NCBI GenBank assembly: GCA_026119855.1
Contig: JAOWBW010001584.1
Location: 62,001-126,000, forward strand
Direction of reading: 5' to 3'
Length of the DNA stretch: 64,000 nucleotides
Source of the DNA: Campanula takesimana
Lineage: Eukaryota; Streptophyta; Magnoliopsida; Asterales; Campanulaceae
Program-made: the position numbers and the translations under genes
Notes under the pieces: model-generated
Databases searched by the model: none
The model's input: the letters and a program-made list of their open reading frames with translations, nothing else
Told to the model about the DNA's origin: nothing
Part shown: one piece after another, positions 9,093-19,437 of the stretch
How the letters are laid out: each line of letters starts with the position of its first letter
Position numbering within the stretch: the stretch's first letter is position 1

Positions 9093-10355
9093 ATGACTGG
9101 GAAAGAAATCTTGAACCCAAATGCTAGCCCATCGAAACAAGCGCCTCAAGGATCCATCTTTGCCAGATTGGGAGACAAGGCGCCTAGTGGCTGCTCGGGA
9201 ACTCCCTCTCAGAAAGCAAGAAGAGAGGCGGATCTGAGAGATCGTATCGAAACATCAAAAGCACGCAAGGTACAGAAAATCCCCGTCACTCCCCTCACCC
9301 CTGAGCAGATTCAAAAGAAAATCCAGCTCCTGAAAGACAGGCAGGATCTAGTAGCGGAAGGGCTTCAGTTAAACCTGGCCCTGGAAGAGCTATTTAATGC
9401 CGAGGCTGACACGGCAATCCCTCTTGAAAGATCAAAAACTCATGGTTCTAAAAGCATAGCCAGCAGGGTGGAGGGAAAGAAGAAAAGAACGATCGTTGTG
9501 GAAGACGACGATGAAGAAGGAGAAGAAGGGAGAAGGAGTGAAGAAGGAGAGTCTCAACCTCGAAGGTCCAAAGGCCACTACAAGGGAAAAGCAACTGTTA
9601 GAACCGGAGAGCAATTTGCGGGAACGGCAAAAAGGGTGAAAACCGGGGAAGAGATTGATTACAAGGTCCAGGGGATGATCAGAGACCTATGGGAGTCTAA
9701 GCAAAGTGTGGCAAAATGCATTGGACCCATAGATGCTTTTGCCTCCTGGATAGCTGATTCCCCGATCCAGCGGGGAAAGGTCCCCACGCTAGACGCTTAT
9801 GACGGCTCGTCTAACTCCAAAAGCCATGTTGGGCGGTTTGAAGGGCAGATGGCTCTATTTTCAACGGATGAGGCCGTAAAGTGCAAGGCTCTAGCATCCA
9901 CCTTCAAGGGGAAGGCGCTGGGATGGTTGTTGGCCCATAAGCCCCGCTCCATTTGCAGCTACGAGCAGTTACGGACGTCGTTCCTGAATTCGTTCGCGGG
10001 CGCTGGGGAGGTCGCAAGACCGAAATCGGATCTATGCGGTGTGAAGCAATATCCCGGAGAAAGTACAAAAGCATACATTACTCGGTTTAGAAAAATGACC
10101 GAACAAATCGTGGACCTAACGAGAAATGACATCGAGCTGTGCTTCTTGGGAGGATTGACATCCTATACCTTGAGGCAAGAGTTCGCTTGCCGAAAGCCCG
10201 AGGGAACGGAGGAAATGTACAATCGAGCCATTGCCATGGCCGGAGTTGAGCCCTCGTTCATGGAAGATGCCCGCAGGAGTATTAGGGATAGGCTCGAGCC
10301 CGCCCATGACTCAAGATACCACGCTGGCTATTCGGGGGGCAGTGGCGGCCGATAA
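9093..10355 (+). CDS. Gypsy gag (capsid part)
   Basis: This is a 420-residue open frame starting at the first good ATG after the LTR (MTGKEILNPNASP). Residues ~1-150 are charged and include an acid/lysine stretch. Residues ~235-345 are the retrotransposon gag (capsid) domain, with YDGSSNSKSHVGRFEGQM, ALGWLLAH and FLGGLTSYTLRQEF. The product would assemble the cytoplasmic particle. The frame ends before the nucleic-acid-binding part: the zinc-knuckle-like segment is encoded in the next frame, at about 10507-10560. A run of six G at about 10335-10340 marks the shift, caused either by a one-base indel or by +1 frameshifting. Confidence 0.9.
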   Translation: MTGKEILNPNASPSKQAPQGSIFARLGDKAPSGCSGTPSQKARREADLRDRIETSKARKVQKIPVTPLTPEQIQKKIQLLKDRQDLVAEGLQLNLALEELFNAEADTAIPLERSKTHGSKSIASRVEGKKKRTIVVEDDDEEGEEGRRSEEGESQPRRSKGHYKGKATVRTGEQFAGTAKRVKTGEEIDYKVQGMIRDLWESKQSVAKCIGPIDAFASWIADSPIQRGKVPTLDAYDGSSNSKSHVGRFEGQMALFSTDEAVKCKALASTFKGKALGWLLAHKPRSICSYEQLRTSFLNSFAGAGEVARPKSDLCGVKQYPGESTKAYITRFRKMTEQIVDLTRNDIELCFLGGLTSYTLRQEFACRKPEGTEEMYNRAIAMAGVEPSFMEDARRSIRDRLEPAHDSRYHAGYSGGSGGR

Positions 10356-13200
10356 TAGAGGAAGACCGAGGGGCACGACCAATTTCAAAAGAAATGACAG
10401 CACCTTCACTCCTTTGATAGCCCCAAGGACGGAGATTTTGCGGGCAGAAGCCCTGCCTCCTCCCCCACCCCTAGAAAGAAAGCCTTATGAGGCGAACAAG
10501 AAGAAGTGGTGCGGCTACCACGAGAGCCATGGGCATAACACGGATGAGTGTTTTCAGATGAAGAAGATAATACAACAGAAAGTCGAGGCCGGAGAATTGA
10601 AAAAGTGGATCGAGGGACCCAGCAATAAAGGAGGGGCCCCACGGGGACATGTCCAGTATGTTAGGGATAACGATGCCGACGGGGAAAAACGCTATGACAT
10701 CCTGTATATCGGGGAAGAGGCCCCGAGCAACACCCAGCTTTCCATTCAGATCAAGAAATTGGAAAAGGTGTTCCTGATACCAGCCTACCCACCCGAGCAA
10801 GAGGAAATGATCGGGTTCAGGAGGAGCGAGCTGGCCTCCACACTCTTCCATTCAACACAGCCATTGACAATCAAGATGGCTATTGGTAGAGCGGATATTG
10901 GGAGGGTCCTCATTGATACCGGGGCTTCACGGGACATACTCTACTTCCATTGTTTAGAAGAAATGGGGATGTCCGAGGCGCACTTAACCCCATATGCGGG
11001 CTTGTTGGAAGGGTTCACGAATCATACGGTCTACGCAAAAGGGACCATTGACTTCGAAGTGACCATTGGAGAGAGGCCGTTCGAAAAAACAGCCCGTGTC
11101 ACGTTCATGGTGATCGATCTGAAGTCCCAGTACAACGCAATCTTGGGAGTGACCGCTCAGGCTGCCTTAGGAATCGTTGCGTCAATCCCTCACCAGAAGA
11201 TCAAGTTCAGCACCCCCGCAGGGATAGCGTGCATCGAGAACAAGCCCGAGCTTTTTCTCAAAATAATAGAGAAGAAAAGAAGGGAGAGCGCGATGGAGGC
11301 AAGATTGGTAAGCCCGAGGGAGGCAAAGAAGGTCAAAACCAACAGCGACAGGACCGAGGAGGCGGCCATGATTGGAACTTTGTCGTTCCATTCAACACGG
11401 GCTGAATTTAAACGGAGTAGGAGAGCCCGTCGTATTGCCGCAAAGACCGAGCAGATAGACATCGTGATCGATTCGCTGCACGACAGGGAAATAAGGGACA
11501 TCCGCCCCAACGATGCTCTGGAGGATGTAGTCATAAACCCCGCTTACCCCGAACAAACGGTCAAGGTAGGGCTGGAAATCCCCGCAGAAGAAAGGAAGAT
11601 TCTGATCGAGCTGCTGCGAAAAAGCGCGGACATATTTGCCTGGACTGTCGAAGATATGAAGGGGTTAAGTAGAGAGGTCATCGAGCATGAACTGAACGTC
11701 GATCCCACATTTACCCGGGTCCTCCAGAAAGAAAGATACTTTTCGCCGGAGAAGAAAGCGGCGATCAAAATCGAGGTGGATAAGCTACTGAAGGCAGGAA
11801 TCATAAGCCCGATCAAATATCCGAGATGGTTGGCCAACGTCGTCATGGTAACCAAAGCAAATGGAAAGTGGAGGATGTGCGTGGATTTCACCGATTTGAA
11901 CAAGGCCTGCCCTAAGGATTGTTACCCTCTTCCCCGGATCGATCAATTAGTAGACTCTATCGCCGGGCATAGGGTGTTAAGCTTCATAGATGCGTACTCG
12001 GGCTACCATCAGATCAAAATGAAGGAGGATGACGTCCCTTCGTGCGCTTTCTATGCCGCGGGCAAAACCTACACATTTAACAACATGCCGTTCGGCCTCA
12101 AGAACGCAGGCGGCACGTATCAAAGGATGGTAGGAATCGTCTTTGATGATCAATTAGGCCGGAACCTGGAGGCTTACATCGACGATATGGTTATCAAGAC
12201 CAAGGAGACCTCTCACGACATTGATATGGCAGAAACCTTCACCAACCTCCGGGAAAATAACATGAAGCTCAATCCCTCCAAGTGCGCTTTCGGAGTAAAA
12301 GCAGGAAAATTTTTGGGGTTCATGGTAAACCAAAGAGGGATCGAAGCAAACCCCGAGAAAATCACGGAGTTGATAAACATGCAGCCCCCCAGATGCGTTA
12401 AGGAGGTGCAGAAGCTTAATGGCCGCATTACGGCTTTGGGAAGATTCATTGCTAAGTCAGCCGAAAAGTGCCTGCCTTTCTTCAAAACCTTAAAAGGAGG
12501 AGGAGAGAAGGGCTTCGAGTGGAACGAGGACTGCCAGATCGCTTTCGAGCAAATAAAAGCTTACCTGGGAAAGCCGCCGCTATTGAGCAGCCCGGTGTTT
12601 GGGGAGGAACTCTACGTCTTCTTGGCCGCAACAGATCATGCAGTGGCCGCTGTTTTGGTAAGGGAAGAGGGCAAACTTCAGAAACCCGTGTATTATGTCT
12701 CCAAGGCACTTTCTGCTGTGGAAGGCCGCTATCTAAACATTGAAAAGCTAGCTTTCGCCTTGCTGGTGGCCGCTCGGAAGCTGCGGGCATACTTCATCGC
12801 CCACCCAATCACGGTTTATTCAGACACCCCGCTGAAGAAGATACTCCATAAGCCCGAATCCTCGGGGAGAATGCTATCGTGGTCCATAGAACTGACTGAA
12901 TTCCAGATTACCTACTCCCCACGGAAGACCATCAAGGCACAGGCACTGGCAGACTTTGTGGCAGAGACCACATTTGAATCAAAGGAGATCGAGCCGGACG
13001 GAACCCAACCTGCGAAGACAAAGAAAAAGAGAGGCGAGAAGGCAATAGTTGCAGGGGAGAGACCGGAAAATTGCTGGTCGTTAAGTGTGGATGGATCCGC
13101 GGGAAAGACAGTCAGCGGCGCCGGAATTCTCTTGACGAGATCAGGGAATATATCGAGCGGCAAACCCTCCCCAACAACCCTGACCGGGCAAGAGTCTTGA
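10231..13200 (+). CDS. Gypsy gag end, protease, reverse transcriptase, RNase H
   Basis: The 989-codon open frame overlaps gag by 125 bases, and real coding sense begins near 10335. In order (residues of this frame): gag zinc-knuckle-like CGYHESHGHNTDEC (~94-107); aspartic protease with LIDTGAS (~226-232); reverse transcriptase ~490-720 with DFTDLNKACPKDCYPLP, FIDAYSGYHQI and YIDD (~648); RNase H ~790-915 with AATDHAVAAVLV and YLNIEKLAFALL. It then enters WSLSVDGSAG (~949-958), the start of the second, archaeal-type RNase H found in Tat elements. That domain breaks off after about 20 residues and the frame runs into integrase-region sequence out of frame. The protein would make cDNA in the particle but lacks the second RNase H. 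Confidence 0.93.
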   Translation: MPWPELSPRSWKMPAGVLGIGSSPPMTQDTTLAIRGAVAADNRGRPRGTTNFKRNDSTFTPLIAPRTEILRAEALPPPPPLERKPYEANKKKWCGYHESHGHNTDECFQMKKIIQQKVEAGELKKWIEGPSNKGGAPRGHVQYVRDNDADGEKRYDILYIGEEAPSNTQLSIQIKKLEKVFLIPAYPPEQEEMIGFRRSELASTLFHSTQPLTIKMAIGRADIGRVLIDTGASRDILYFHCLEEMGMSEAHLTPYAGLLEGFTNHTVYAKGTIDFEVTIGERPFEKTARVTFMVIDLKSQYNAILGVTAQAALGIVASIPHQKIKFSTPAGIACIENKPELFLKIIEKKRRESAMEARLVSPREAKKVKTNSDRTEEAAMIGTLSFHSTRAEFKRSRRARRIAAKTEQIDIVIDSLHDREIRDIRPNDALEDVVINPAYPEQTVKVGLEIPAEERKILIELLRKSADIFAWTVEDMKGLSREVIEHELNVDPTFTRVLQKERYFSPEKKAAIKIEVDKLLKAGIISPIKYPRWLANVVMVTKANGKWRMCVDFTDLNKACPKDCYPLPRIDQLVDSIAGHRVLSFIDAYSGYHQIKMKEDDVPSCAFYAAGKTYTFNNMPFGLKNAGGTYQRMVGIVFDDQLGRNLEAYIDDMVIKTKETSHDIDMAETFTNLRENNMKLNPSKCAFGVKAGKFLGFMVNQRGIEANPEKITELINMQPPRCVKEVQKLNGRITALGRFIAKSAEKCLPFFKTLKGGGEKGFEWNEDCQIAFEQIKAYLGKPPLLSSPVFGEELYVFLAATDHAVAAVLVREEGKLQKPVYYVSKALSAVEGRYLNIEKLAFALLVAARKLRAYFIAHPITVYSDTPLKKILHKPESSGRMLSWSIELTEFQITYSPRKTIKAQALADFVAETTFESKEIEPDGTQPAKTKKKRGEKAIVAGERPENCWSLSVDGSAGKTVSGAGILLTRSGNISSGKPSPTTLTGQES

Positions 13201-14360
13201 TGAAACAGGCTGCTCGATACACAATTATTGATGGCGTGCTTTATCGGAGATCCTTTACCAAACCACTGCTGAGGTGTGTCAGGTCCGAGACAGTCACCAA
13301 CCTGTTATATGAAGTTCACGAAGGCGTGTGCGGAGGGCATCCCGGAGCCCGGACTCTATCCGACAAAATCAGATTCCTCGGGTATTATTGGCCCACAATG
13401 AAAAGAGATGCAGAAGACTACGTCCGCAAATGCGACCAATGCCAGAGGTTCGCCAACATACCAAGGCAGCCGTCCACCGAGCAGAGTTTGATAGTCCCAA
13501 CTTGGCCTTTTGATATGTGGGGGATTGATTTGATTGGGCCTTATCCCAAAGCGCCCGGGGGAGCGCAAATGGTAGTGGTTGCTGTGGACTACTTCACAAA
13601 ATGGGTTGAGGCAAAAGCACTGGCTAGTACTACGGAAGCAAGCATCATCAAGTTCGTACATGATCACATCTTCTGCCGGTTTGGTCTACCGCGGGCTATT
13701 GTCTCCGATCACGGGCCCCAATTCCAAAGCAAGTTCACGGCGGAGTGCAAGAGACTCAACGTGGAACATCGACAATCCTCAGTCGCAAGACCACAGGGAA
13801 ATGGACAGGCCGAGGCCGCGAACAAGTTGCTCATGACCGCTTTGCACAAAAGTTTGAAGGGAAGGAGTGGTCGCTGGATGGAAGAGCTCAGTACTGCTCT
13901 ATGGGTTGTCCGAACCACGACAAGGAACTCAACGGGAGAAACCCCTTTTTCCCTGACATATGGATCAGAGGCGGTCGCACCTGTGGAAGTAGCCTTACCC
14001 ACGTATAGGGTCGCCCAATTTAATGAAGCAGAGAATGAGGAAGCCCGCAGAAAAGACTTAGACTCTACCGAAGAAAAACGGTTGGAAGCGCGGGCAAAGA
14101 TGGTCAATTATAAACAGAAGGCAAAAGTCCATCATGACAAAAGGGTGAACAAGAGATCGTTTGCCGTGGGAGACTGGGTTCTGAGGAAAGTTGAAGTCAC
14201 AGGGAGGCAGCCCGGATACAACAAGCTTTCGCCCAACTGGGAAGGCCCTTATCAGATTGCCCGCATAATCAAAGAGGGAACCTACAGGCTTCTAACGGCA
14301 GAAGGAAAAGACTTGAAAAACGCCTGGCATAGCGATCATCTGAAAAAGTACTACCTTTAG
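13071..14360 (+). CDS. Gypsy integrase
   Basis: Open frame of 429 codons; the ATG at 13071 is unlikely to be a true start, since the integrase is normally part of the pol polyprotein. Coding sense starts near 13140 (EIREYIERQTLP, then ARYTIIDGVLYRRSF). The HHCC zinc domain is visible (HEGVCGGHPG, then CDQCQRF). The catalytic core has D in WGIDLIGPYP, D in IVSDHGPQF and E in GNGQAEAANK, followed by a basic C-terminus ending HSDHLKKYYL. It is one frame off from RT/RNase H because of the deletion at about 13140. The core itself looks undamaged. Confidence 0.93.
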   Translation: MLVVKCGWIRGKDSQRRRNSLDEIREYIERQTLPNNPDRARVLMKQAARYTIIDGVLYRRSFTKPLLRCVRSETVTNLLYEVHEGVCGGHPGARTLSDKIRFLGYYWPTMKRDAEDYVRKCDQCQRFANIPRQPSTEQSLIVPTWPFDMWGIDLIGPYPKAPGGAQMVVVAVDYFTKWVEAKALASTTEASIIKFVHDHIFCRFGLPRAIVSDHGPQFQSKFTAECKRLNVEHRQSSVARPQGNGQAEAANKLLMTALHKSLKGRSGRWMEELSTALWVVRTTTRNSTGETPFSLTYGSEAVAPVEVALPTYRVAQFNEAENEEARRKDLDSTEEKRLEARAKMVNYKQKAKVHHDKRVNKRSFAVGDWVLRKVEVTGRQPGYNKLSPNWEGPYQIARIIKEGTYRLLTAEGKDLKNAWHSDHLKKYYL

Positions 14361-15397
14361 AAGACAGAATGGTAGATCTTGAAATCTTTTTGCAAATCAG
14401 TAGCAGTTAGAAATTATGGAAATACTCATGTATTGTAACAAAGTGGCAATGTAATCTGTTCGAGTAAAGTAAATAAAACTGCTATCGTTCTATGAAATTA
14501 CTCAAGTATGTTCGTTCTCAAAGCGCGGTCATGTGCTCTCGAACCAGACCGCATGCCCGCGATGCGGATGCCGTTTGCAAGTCTACGAACGATGCGCGGC
14601 CATACGCCCTCGAGCTAGACCGCAGGGCCCACGTCTTACGCCCTTGAGCTAGACTAAAGTGGGAGAATGAATTCCTTGGTGGGATCATTTCCTTGTGAAA
14701 TTCCTAAGACCCAAGATGCGCGGTCATACGCCCTCGAGCTAGACCGCAGGGCCCACGTCTTACGCCCTTGAGCTAGACTAAAGTGGGAGAATGAATTCCT
14801 TGGTGGGATCATTTCCTTGTGAAATTCCTAAGACCCAAGATGCGCGGTCATACGCCCTCGAGCTAGACCGCAGGGCCCACGTCTTACGCCCTTGAGCTAG
14901 ACTAAAGTGGGAGAATGAATTCCTTGGTGGGATCATTTCCTTGTGAAATTCCTAAGACCCAAGATGCGCGGTCATACGCCCTCGAGCTAGACCGCAGGGC
15001 CCACGTCTTACGCCCTTGAGCTAGACTAAAGTGGGAGAATGAATTCCTTGGTGGGATCATTTCCTTGTGAAATTCCTGAGACCCAAGATGCGCGGTCATA
15101 CGCTCTCGAGCTATACTGCAGGGCCCATATCCTACGCCTTTGAGCTAGACTAAAGTGGGAGAAGGCGCGGCCATACGCTCCCGAGCTAAACCACGCGCGT
15201 GGAAACAGAGACAGTTCGTGCGAGAACAACCCTTTAAGCTATGTAATCAAAAGAGTGATAACAAAAGAGCACGCAAGAAAAGAAGTCAATAGCAAAGCTG
15301 GAAACAATTATTCACATACAAACCAAAAATCACTTGTTCGAGAATGTCCGGACCTACACTATTACAAAATTTCCCGGGATGCAACCCGGTCTGATCT
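14361..15397. repeat. Tandem 124-bp repeats downstream of integrase
   Basis: Four near-identical 124-bp units start at 14591, 14715, 14839 and 14963, and a fifth, diverged and shortened, starts at 15087 and breaks down by about 15200. Each unit contains the words GCGGTCATACGCCCTCGAGC and ACGCCCTTGAGCTAGAC, so there is also an internal half-repeat. The flanks (14361-14590) hold the 3' tail of pol and a looser copy. No convincing protein is encoded. Such arrays between pol and the antisense ORF are known in Tat-type elements. Confidence 0.92.
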
Positions 15398-18300
15398 TCA
15401 AAAGGCCGGGGGAGGAGCATTCTCCATCTCTGGAACAGAGGCAGAGGCATCAGTGTCAGGCACAGACCCAGACTGATCCTGAGAAGCATCAGCAAGAGCG
15501 GAGGCATAAGGAGAGTAAGGAAGAACCATACCATCAATGTACGGGCCGCCGGGGCCAAAAGTCCTCTCCAAAGCTGCGACCAGAGGCAAGGTACCCGCGG
15601 CAGAATATCTGAACCCGTCGATAGCAGAAAGAAGATCTTGGACGGTGACCGGAGCGACGGGAGGGAGAGTTGATCTGACAGACTCGGGTAACTCGGAGAG
15701 TTGGTCCGCGGTAAAGGGCACCAGAGCGTGGCCGGTAAAACATTGAGGGTCTGAGGCCGTAATGGAGCAAAGGATCGCAATCTCTTGCGCACTGTATTTG
15801 CCCGTAGCTGCCAGGTTACGACCTACTGTATGGAGAGCTGAGTTATATTGCTCTATGCTTGCCTCCTCCACCTTTTCTCTGTAAGCATCAGACGCCTCAA
15901 ACTCGGCCACGGCTTTCCCTCGCTCTTCATTCAAAACAAGTTCCCGATCTTTCTCAAACCGCATGGCATCTAAAACCTTGCCGTCCAGTTCATCAACCTT
16001 CTCAGATAAGCTCCTGTTCTTCTCCCTCTCCTCCTCCAACCGCTTCTCAGCCTCGGCCAGGCGAGCTTCGAGTCGTTGCTTTTCAGACTCAACGGTTGCT
16101 TTTTCAGCCTCAGCCCGGTCTTTGGCCTCGCGAGCTGCGTCGAGATCGTTGCTCAGTTTGGAGTTCTCCTTGACAGCAGTCATCAACTCGGCATCTTTAT
16201 TCTTAAGCTCCTCTCCCGAGCCCTCCAGGACCTTGGACAGGCGGGCAATCTCATCCTTCGCCTCCGCCAGATTCTTCCCCCTCGCCGCGGCCAAGGCAAC
16301 TTCGGCTTCATACTGAGACCGCATATATAGCAGGTCATTGCTAACCTGATTAATAAAGGAGCATGTGGAGATTATATTAAAAATCGGGACGAGGAATTAG
16401 AGGGTCAAAGGATCGATGTATAAAAAGAAAGAGCACGTCGGTTTAGACATGGAAAGTGAGACACTAACCTCAGTCATAGCCAAGCCCGCGTGACCCAGGG
16501 CGGTCAGGAAGTTGGTCTTGGACAGCACCTTCTGTTGATAGTCCGGGAAATTCATCCGGTGCAGAAGCCCATCGCCAACATAAGAATTGAAGCCGCGGCG
16601 GCTATGGAGATCAACCCCATATACCTCAGGGGCCTCAGCTACTTTCTTCCCAAACTCCTTAGCTCGGTCCTTCTCTTCAATTAGTTCGACGGGGAAGCGC
16701 TCCGAGCATAAGGTCCCTTTGGCGGGGGAGGATACGGTAAAGCCGCGAGAAGGAGACTCCAGGCGGGGCTGTTTATTTTTTGGAGGCAAGGGGTCAGCGA
16801 CCGGACCCGGTCCCCTTTTCTTCGTAGCCTCGGGCACTGTTCTGCCTGCATCATGCGAGGGAGTGGGAGACCCCGAGCCTGTCAAATCCTTTCCCCGTCC
16901 GCTCCCGCGGGGCCGTAGAGGAAGCTCGCCAGTCGTCGGGACAACTGCAACAACCTTCTTTGCCTTGTCCAGAAGATCCGTAACCGGCAGTTTTCTCCCT
17001 GGGGCCTCGGCCTTGCGCATTTCGGCCTGCCTCTGCTGCTTCGCCTCAGCCTCCCGCTGCTTCGCAGCCAATCTCAAGGCATTAATATTCTTGGGAGGCA
17101 TGGTATCAGTGGGATCTGCAGGCAAAAGTAACAGTCAGTCAGATATGATCGGATAAACTAACAGGTATGGAATTCCAGTTGATTAAGTATGAAAAAGACC
17201 AGTCAAGCCCGGATCCGGGCATTGTTCCCCCAATTGGCAAGCAGAGCACTCATGGGCAAAGGCAAAATCCTGGTGAACCCTCCAGCAAGGATCCCGCCAC
17301 ATAGGAGTCATGCTAACCCTGCTCTCAAAATCAGGATTTCGGCATGGGGCCACCCCGGCGTAAGCCAAAAGACTCTCGTTGTTGATGATGGCTTGAACGT
17401 CGAAAACTTGTTCAACCACGACCACAGTCTGGTCCTCTAAAGTCACTGATTTCGTATGCCGGGCGAGGTAATCCTGCATGGCGGACGCAAGCTCAATACC
17501 CCCATCTGAGCTAGGATAATCCTTGGAAGATACGGACAGCGGGGAAGTATTATCAGGCTTAGAAAAGGGCCACCCGAGTCGATTCTGAATCACCAGAGGA
17601 TATCTCTGCCACTGATCGAATTTATTAGAAGCCGCAGAAAAGATCTTTTTCGACCTAGGCTTCGTTTTCAAGCTCAAACTGCTCGCGGTGACCTGATGAG
17701 TGAAGAAAACGTACAAGGCGGACAAAGAGGGTTCATATCCCAATATCCTGCTCACAACAATAAAAGACACCAGGTAACGAATCGCGTTGGGAGTCAAGTC
17801 CATGGGAAGGCACTTGGAAAACTCCAGGAACTCGCAAATGAACGGGTCCAAGGGAAGCCGGAGGCCATTCTCAAACTGAACGGGATAAAACACGCAGGCG
17901 ATATTATCTGCCCGGACGCGGGCAGGACCAGCCAAATTGCTCCCTGACGGAGAGGAATAATCATCGAGACCGCCGACAAGGTAGACTTTGCGATCGATGT
18001 GGTACACGGTTAAAAACTCATCATCGGAGTCCCGCTCCTCCACCATACCCGCTCCTGAGCTGGAAGCTCCGGCCTGGCTCTTGACCCTATCGTCGGGCCC
18101 CTCGGGGAAGGAAGCCAATATTTGAACCGGGGAGCGAATGCGCTTGACCATACGCGCTGTACCTGGGGCCATTCTCTCTAAATCCCCCCGAGGGTCAGAA
18201 GGTGTCTCAGATGACTCAGACTCATCTACTAGCCCGTGAGCCACGATCGCCCCAACCTCATCCTCAAGAGCGGTTTCACCATCAACCCCCACTTCTTGAT

Positions 18301-18469
18301 CGGAAGCCTCAGCACTGCTCGTGACTTCAATAACACCAGGGGCCAAGCCCGGAGATCGTGCCTGCTCGTCCTCGTTAAAAGGAGCGTCCATCCAACTGAG
18401 AGAATCAGGGCCACTCGAGGCTACACGCTCCCCGCACGACCTTACCGACCTTCTAGCGTTTCCAGCCAT
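15398..18469 (-). CDS. Antisense spliced gene of the Gypsy element (three exons)
   Basis: Predicted CDS: complement of 17200-18469, 16469-17115 and 15398-16345, 2865 nt, 954 codons plus stop. Intron 1 (84 nt, 17116-17199) has GT...TTGCCTGCAG; intron 2 (123 nt, 16346-16468) has GAG|GTTAGTG...TTAATCAG. The frame is kept across both (phases 1 and 0). Exon 1 holds a segment like the 'putative gypsy type transposon' domain (PF04195): NGLRLPLDPFICEFLEF, then PNAIRYLVSFIVVSRILGY. Exon 2 is proline/lysine-rich and could be nuclear. Exon 3 starts with a long coiled coil (about 130 residues of heptads rich in A, E, K, L). The start MAGNARRS is at 18469. The function of this family is unknown. An open frame at 18493-18756 could be a further 5' exon. 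Confidence 0.8.
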
Positions 18470-19106
18470 ATCTACATTATCGGGGAATCGAGTTAAAACA
18501 GCCGTGACAAAAATGCCCAAGTGTTCCTCTCCCCCAACACCCTCATCCTTGTGGAGTCATAATGGACGGAGGGACCTGTTTCCCACAACAGGGGCAAGAC
18601 CCAGGGTTCCCAGCTATACGCTAAACCTATGGCAATGAACTCATTCAAGGACAGCCGTTTCCAGGCGTTTAACAGGAGCCTGTATACCCCACCGGTCCTC
18701 CGGCAGCAACCAAACAGGTCGGGACGGAGTTTACGCCCTAAATCCAGCCCTTCCATGGCTATAACAATATTTCAGCAAGTTTTCAGAAATTAGGGGCCAG
18801 AATTTGGACTCGAAGACGCGAGGCTACGAGAAGTCTCACAACTCTCGTACAAATCCGAAAGCTCGACGGGAGCAAAATTTTTAGGGTTCGCGCTCGAAAA
18901 ACGGCAACGAAAAGAATGGCAGAAATCAAAACGACGAACCGAAACAAAGAAGAAAAAAGCGAGGTGCGGAACAATACCTGCGAATTTGAAGTGAGGAACG
19001 AGAACGAGATCTTCGGAGTCAGGAATCCAGAGAAGCAAAGTATTCGTTGGAACTGGAAGGTAAAGAGACGGAAGTTACGGAAGTTTGGAATGATTCAGCA
19101 TCCGTG

Positions 19107-19114
19107 GTATTTAT
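19107..19114 (-). promoter_or_regulatory. TATA-like box for the antisense gene
   Basis: On the minus strand the sequence reads GGCGCTATAAATACC, a strong plant TATA box about 640 bases upstream of the predicted start at 18469. A donor-like CGCAG|GTATTG near 18977 and an acceptor-like TTGTTATAG near 18759 suggest a 5'-leader intron of about 220 nt. The box is outside the LTR, so the antisense gene probably has its own promoter. Confidence 0.5.
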
Positions 19115-19422
19115 AGCGCCAAAAATGGGTCGGACCGACCCGAAATATCTGGTAACCCGATCGAAACCCGAAAAGTGAAGAGGCGGGAATTGCTTTTTCG
19201 AATACCGATGACGGTTCGCATTTAATGGACGTGCTCCTGGTCATGTCAAAAGACAGATGGCTACGCCACTAGCCTGACACAAGGGGCCCCACCTGTCCTT
19301 TCGTCAACCACTATTCTAAGACTCCCGTCCCATTGCAATCCGTGCCCGCATTAATTGCAATTTGCCCGAATCGAGCCTAGGAAGTATAACTCCTCGCGCC
19401 GCACATGAATGAGCTAACCCTC

Positions 19423-19437
19423 GGAGTTAGGGGCCAC
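19423..19437 (+). other. Polypurine tract of the Gypsy element
   Basis: GGAGTTAGGGGCCAC ends directly at the 3' LTR start (19438). It is purine-rich apart from its last bases and in the right place to prime plus-strand DNA. Confidence 0.6.

Noticed and set aside
14591..15200. CRISPR-like array
   Set aside because: The units are full 124-bp tandem repeats with no variable spacers, inside a plant retrotransposon.
18493..18756. 87-codon frame upstream of the antisense gene as a separate gene
   Set aside because: Better explained as a 5' leader or optional first exon of the antisense gene. Not independent.
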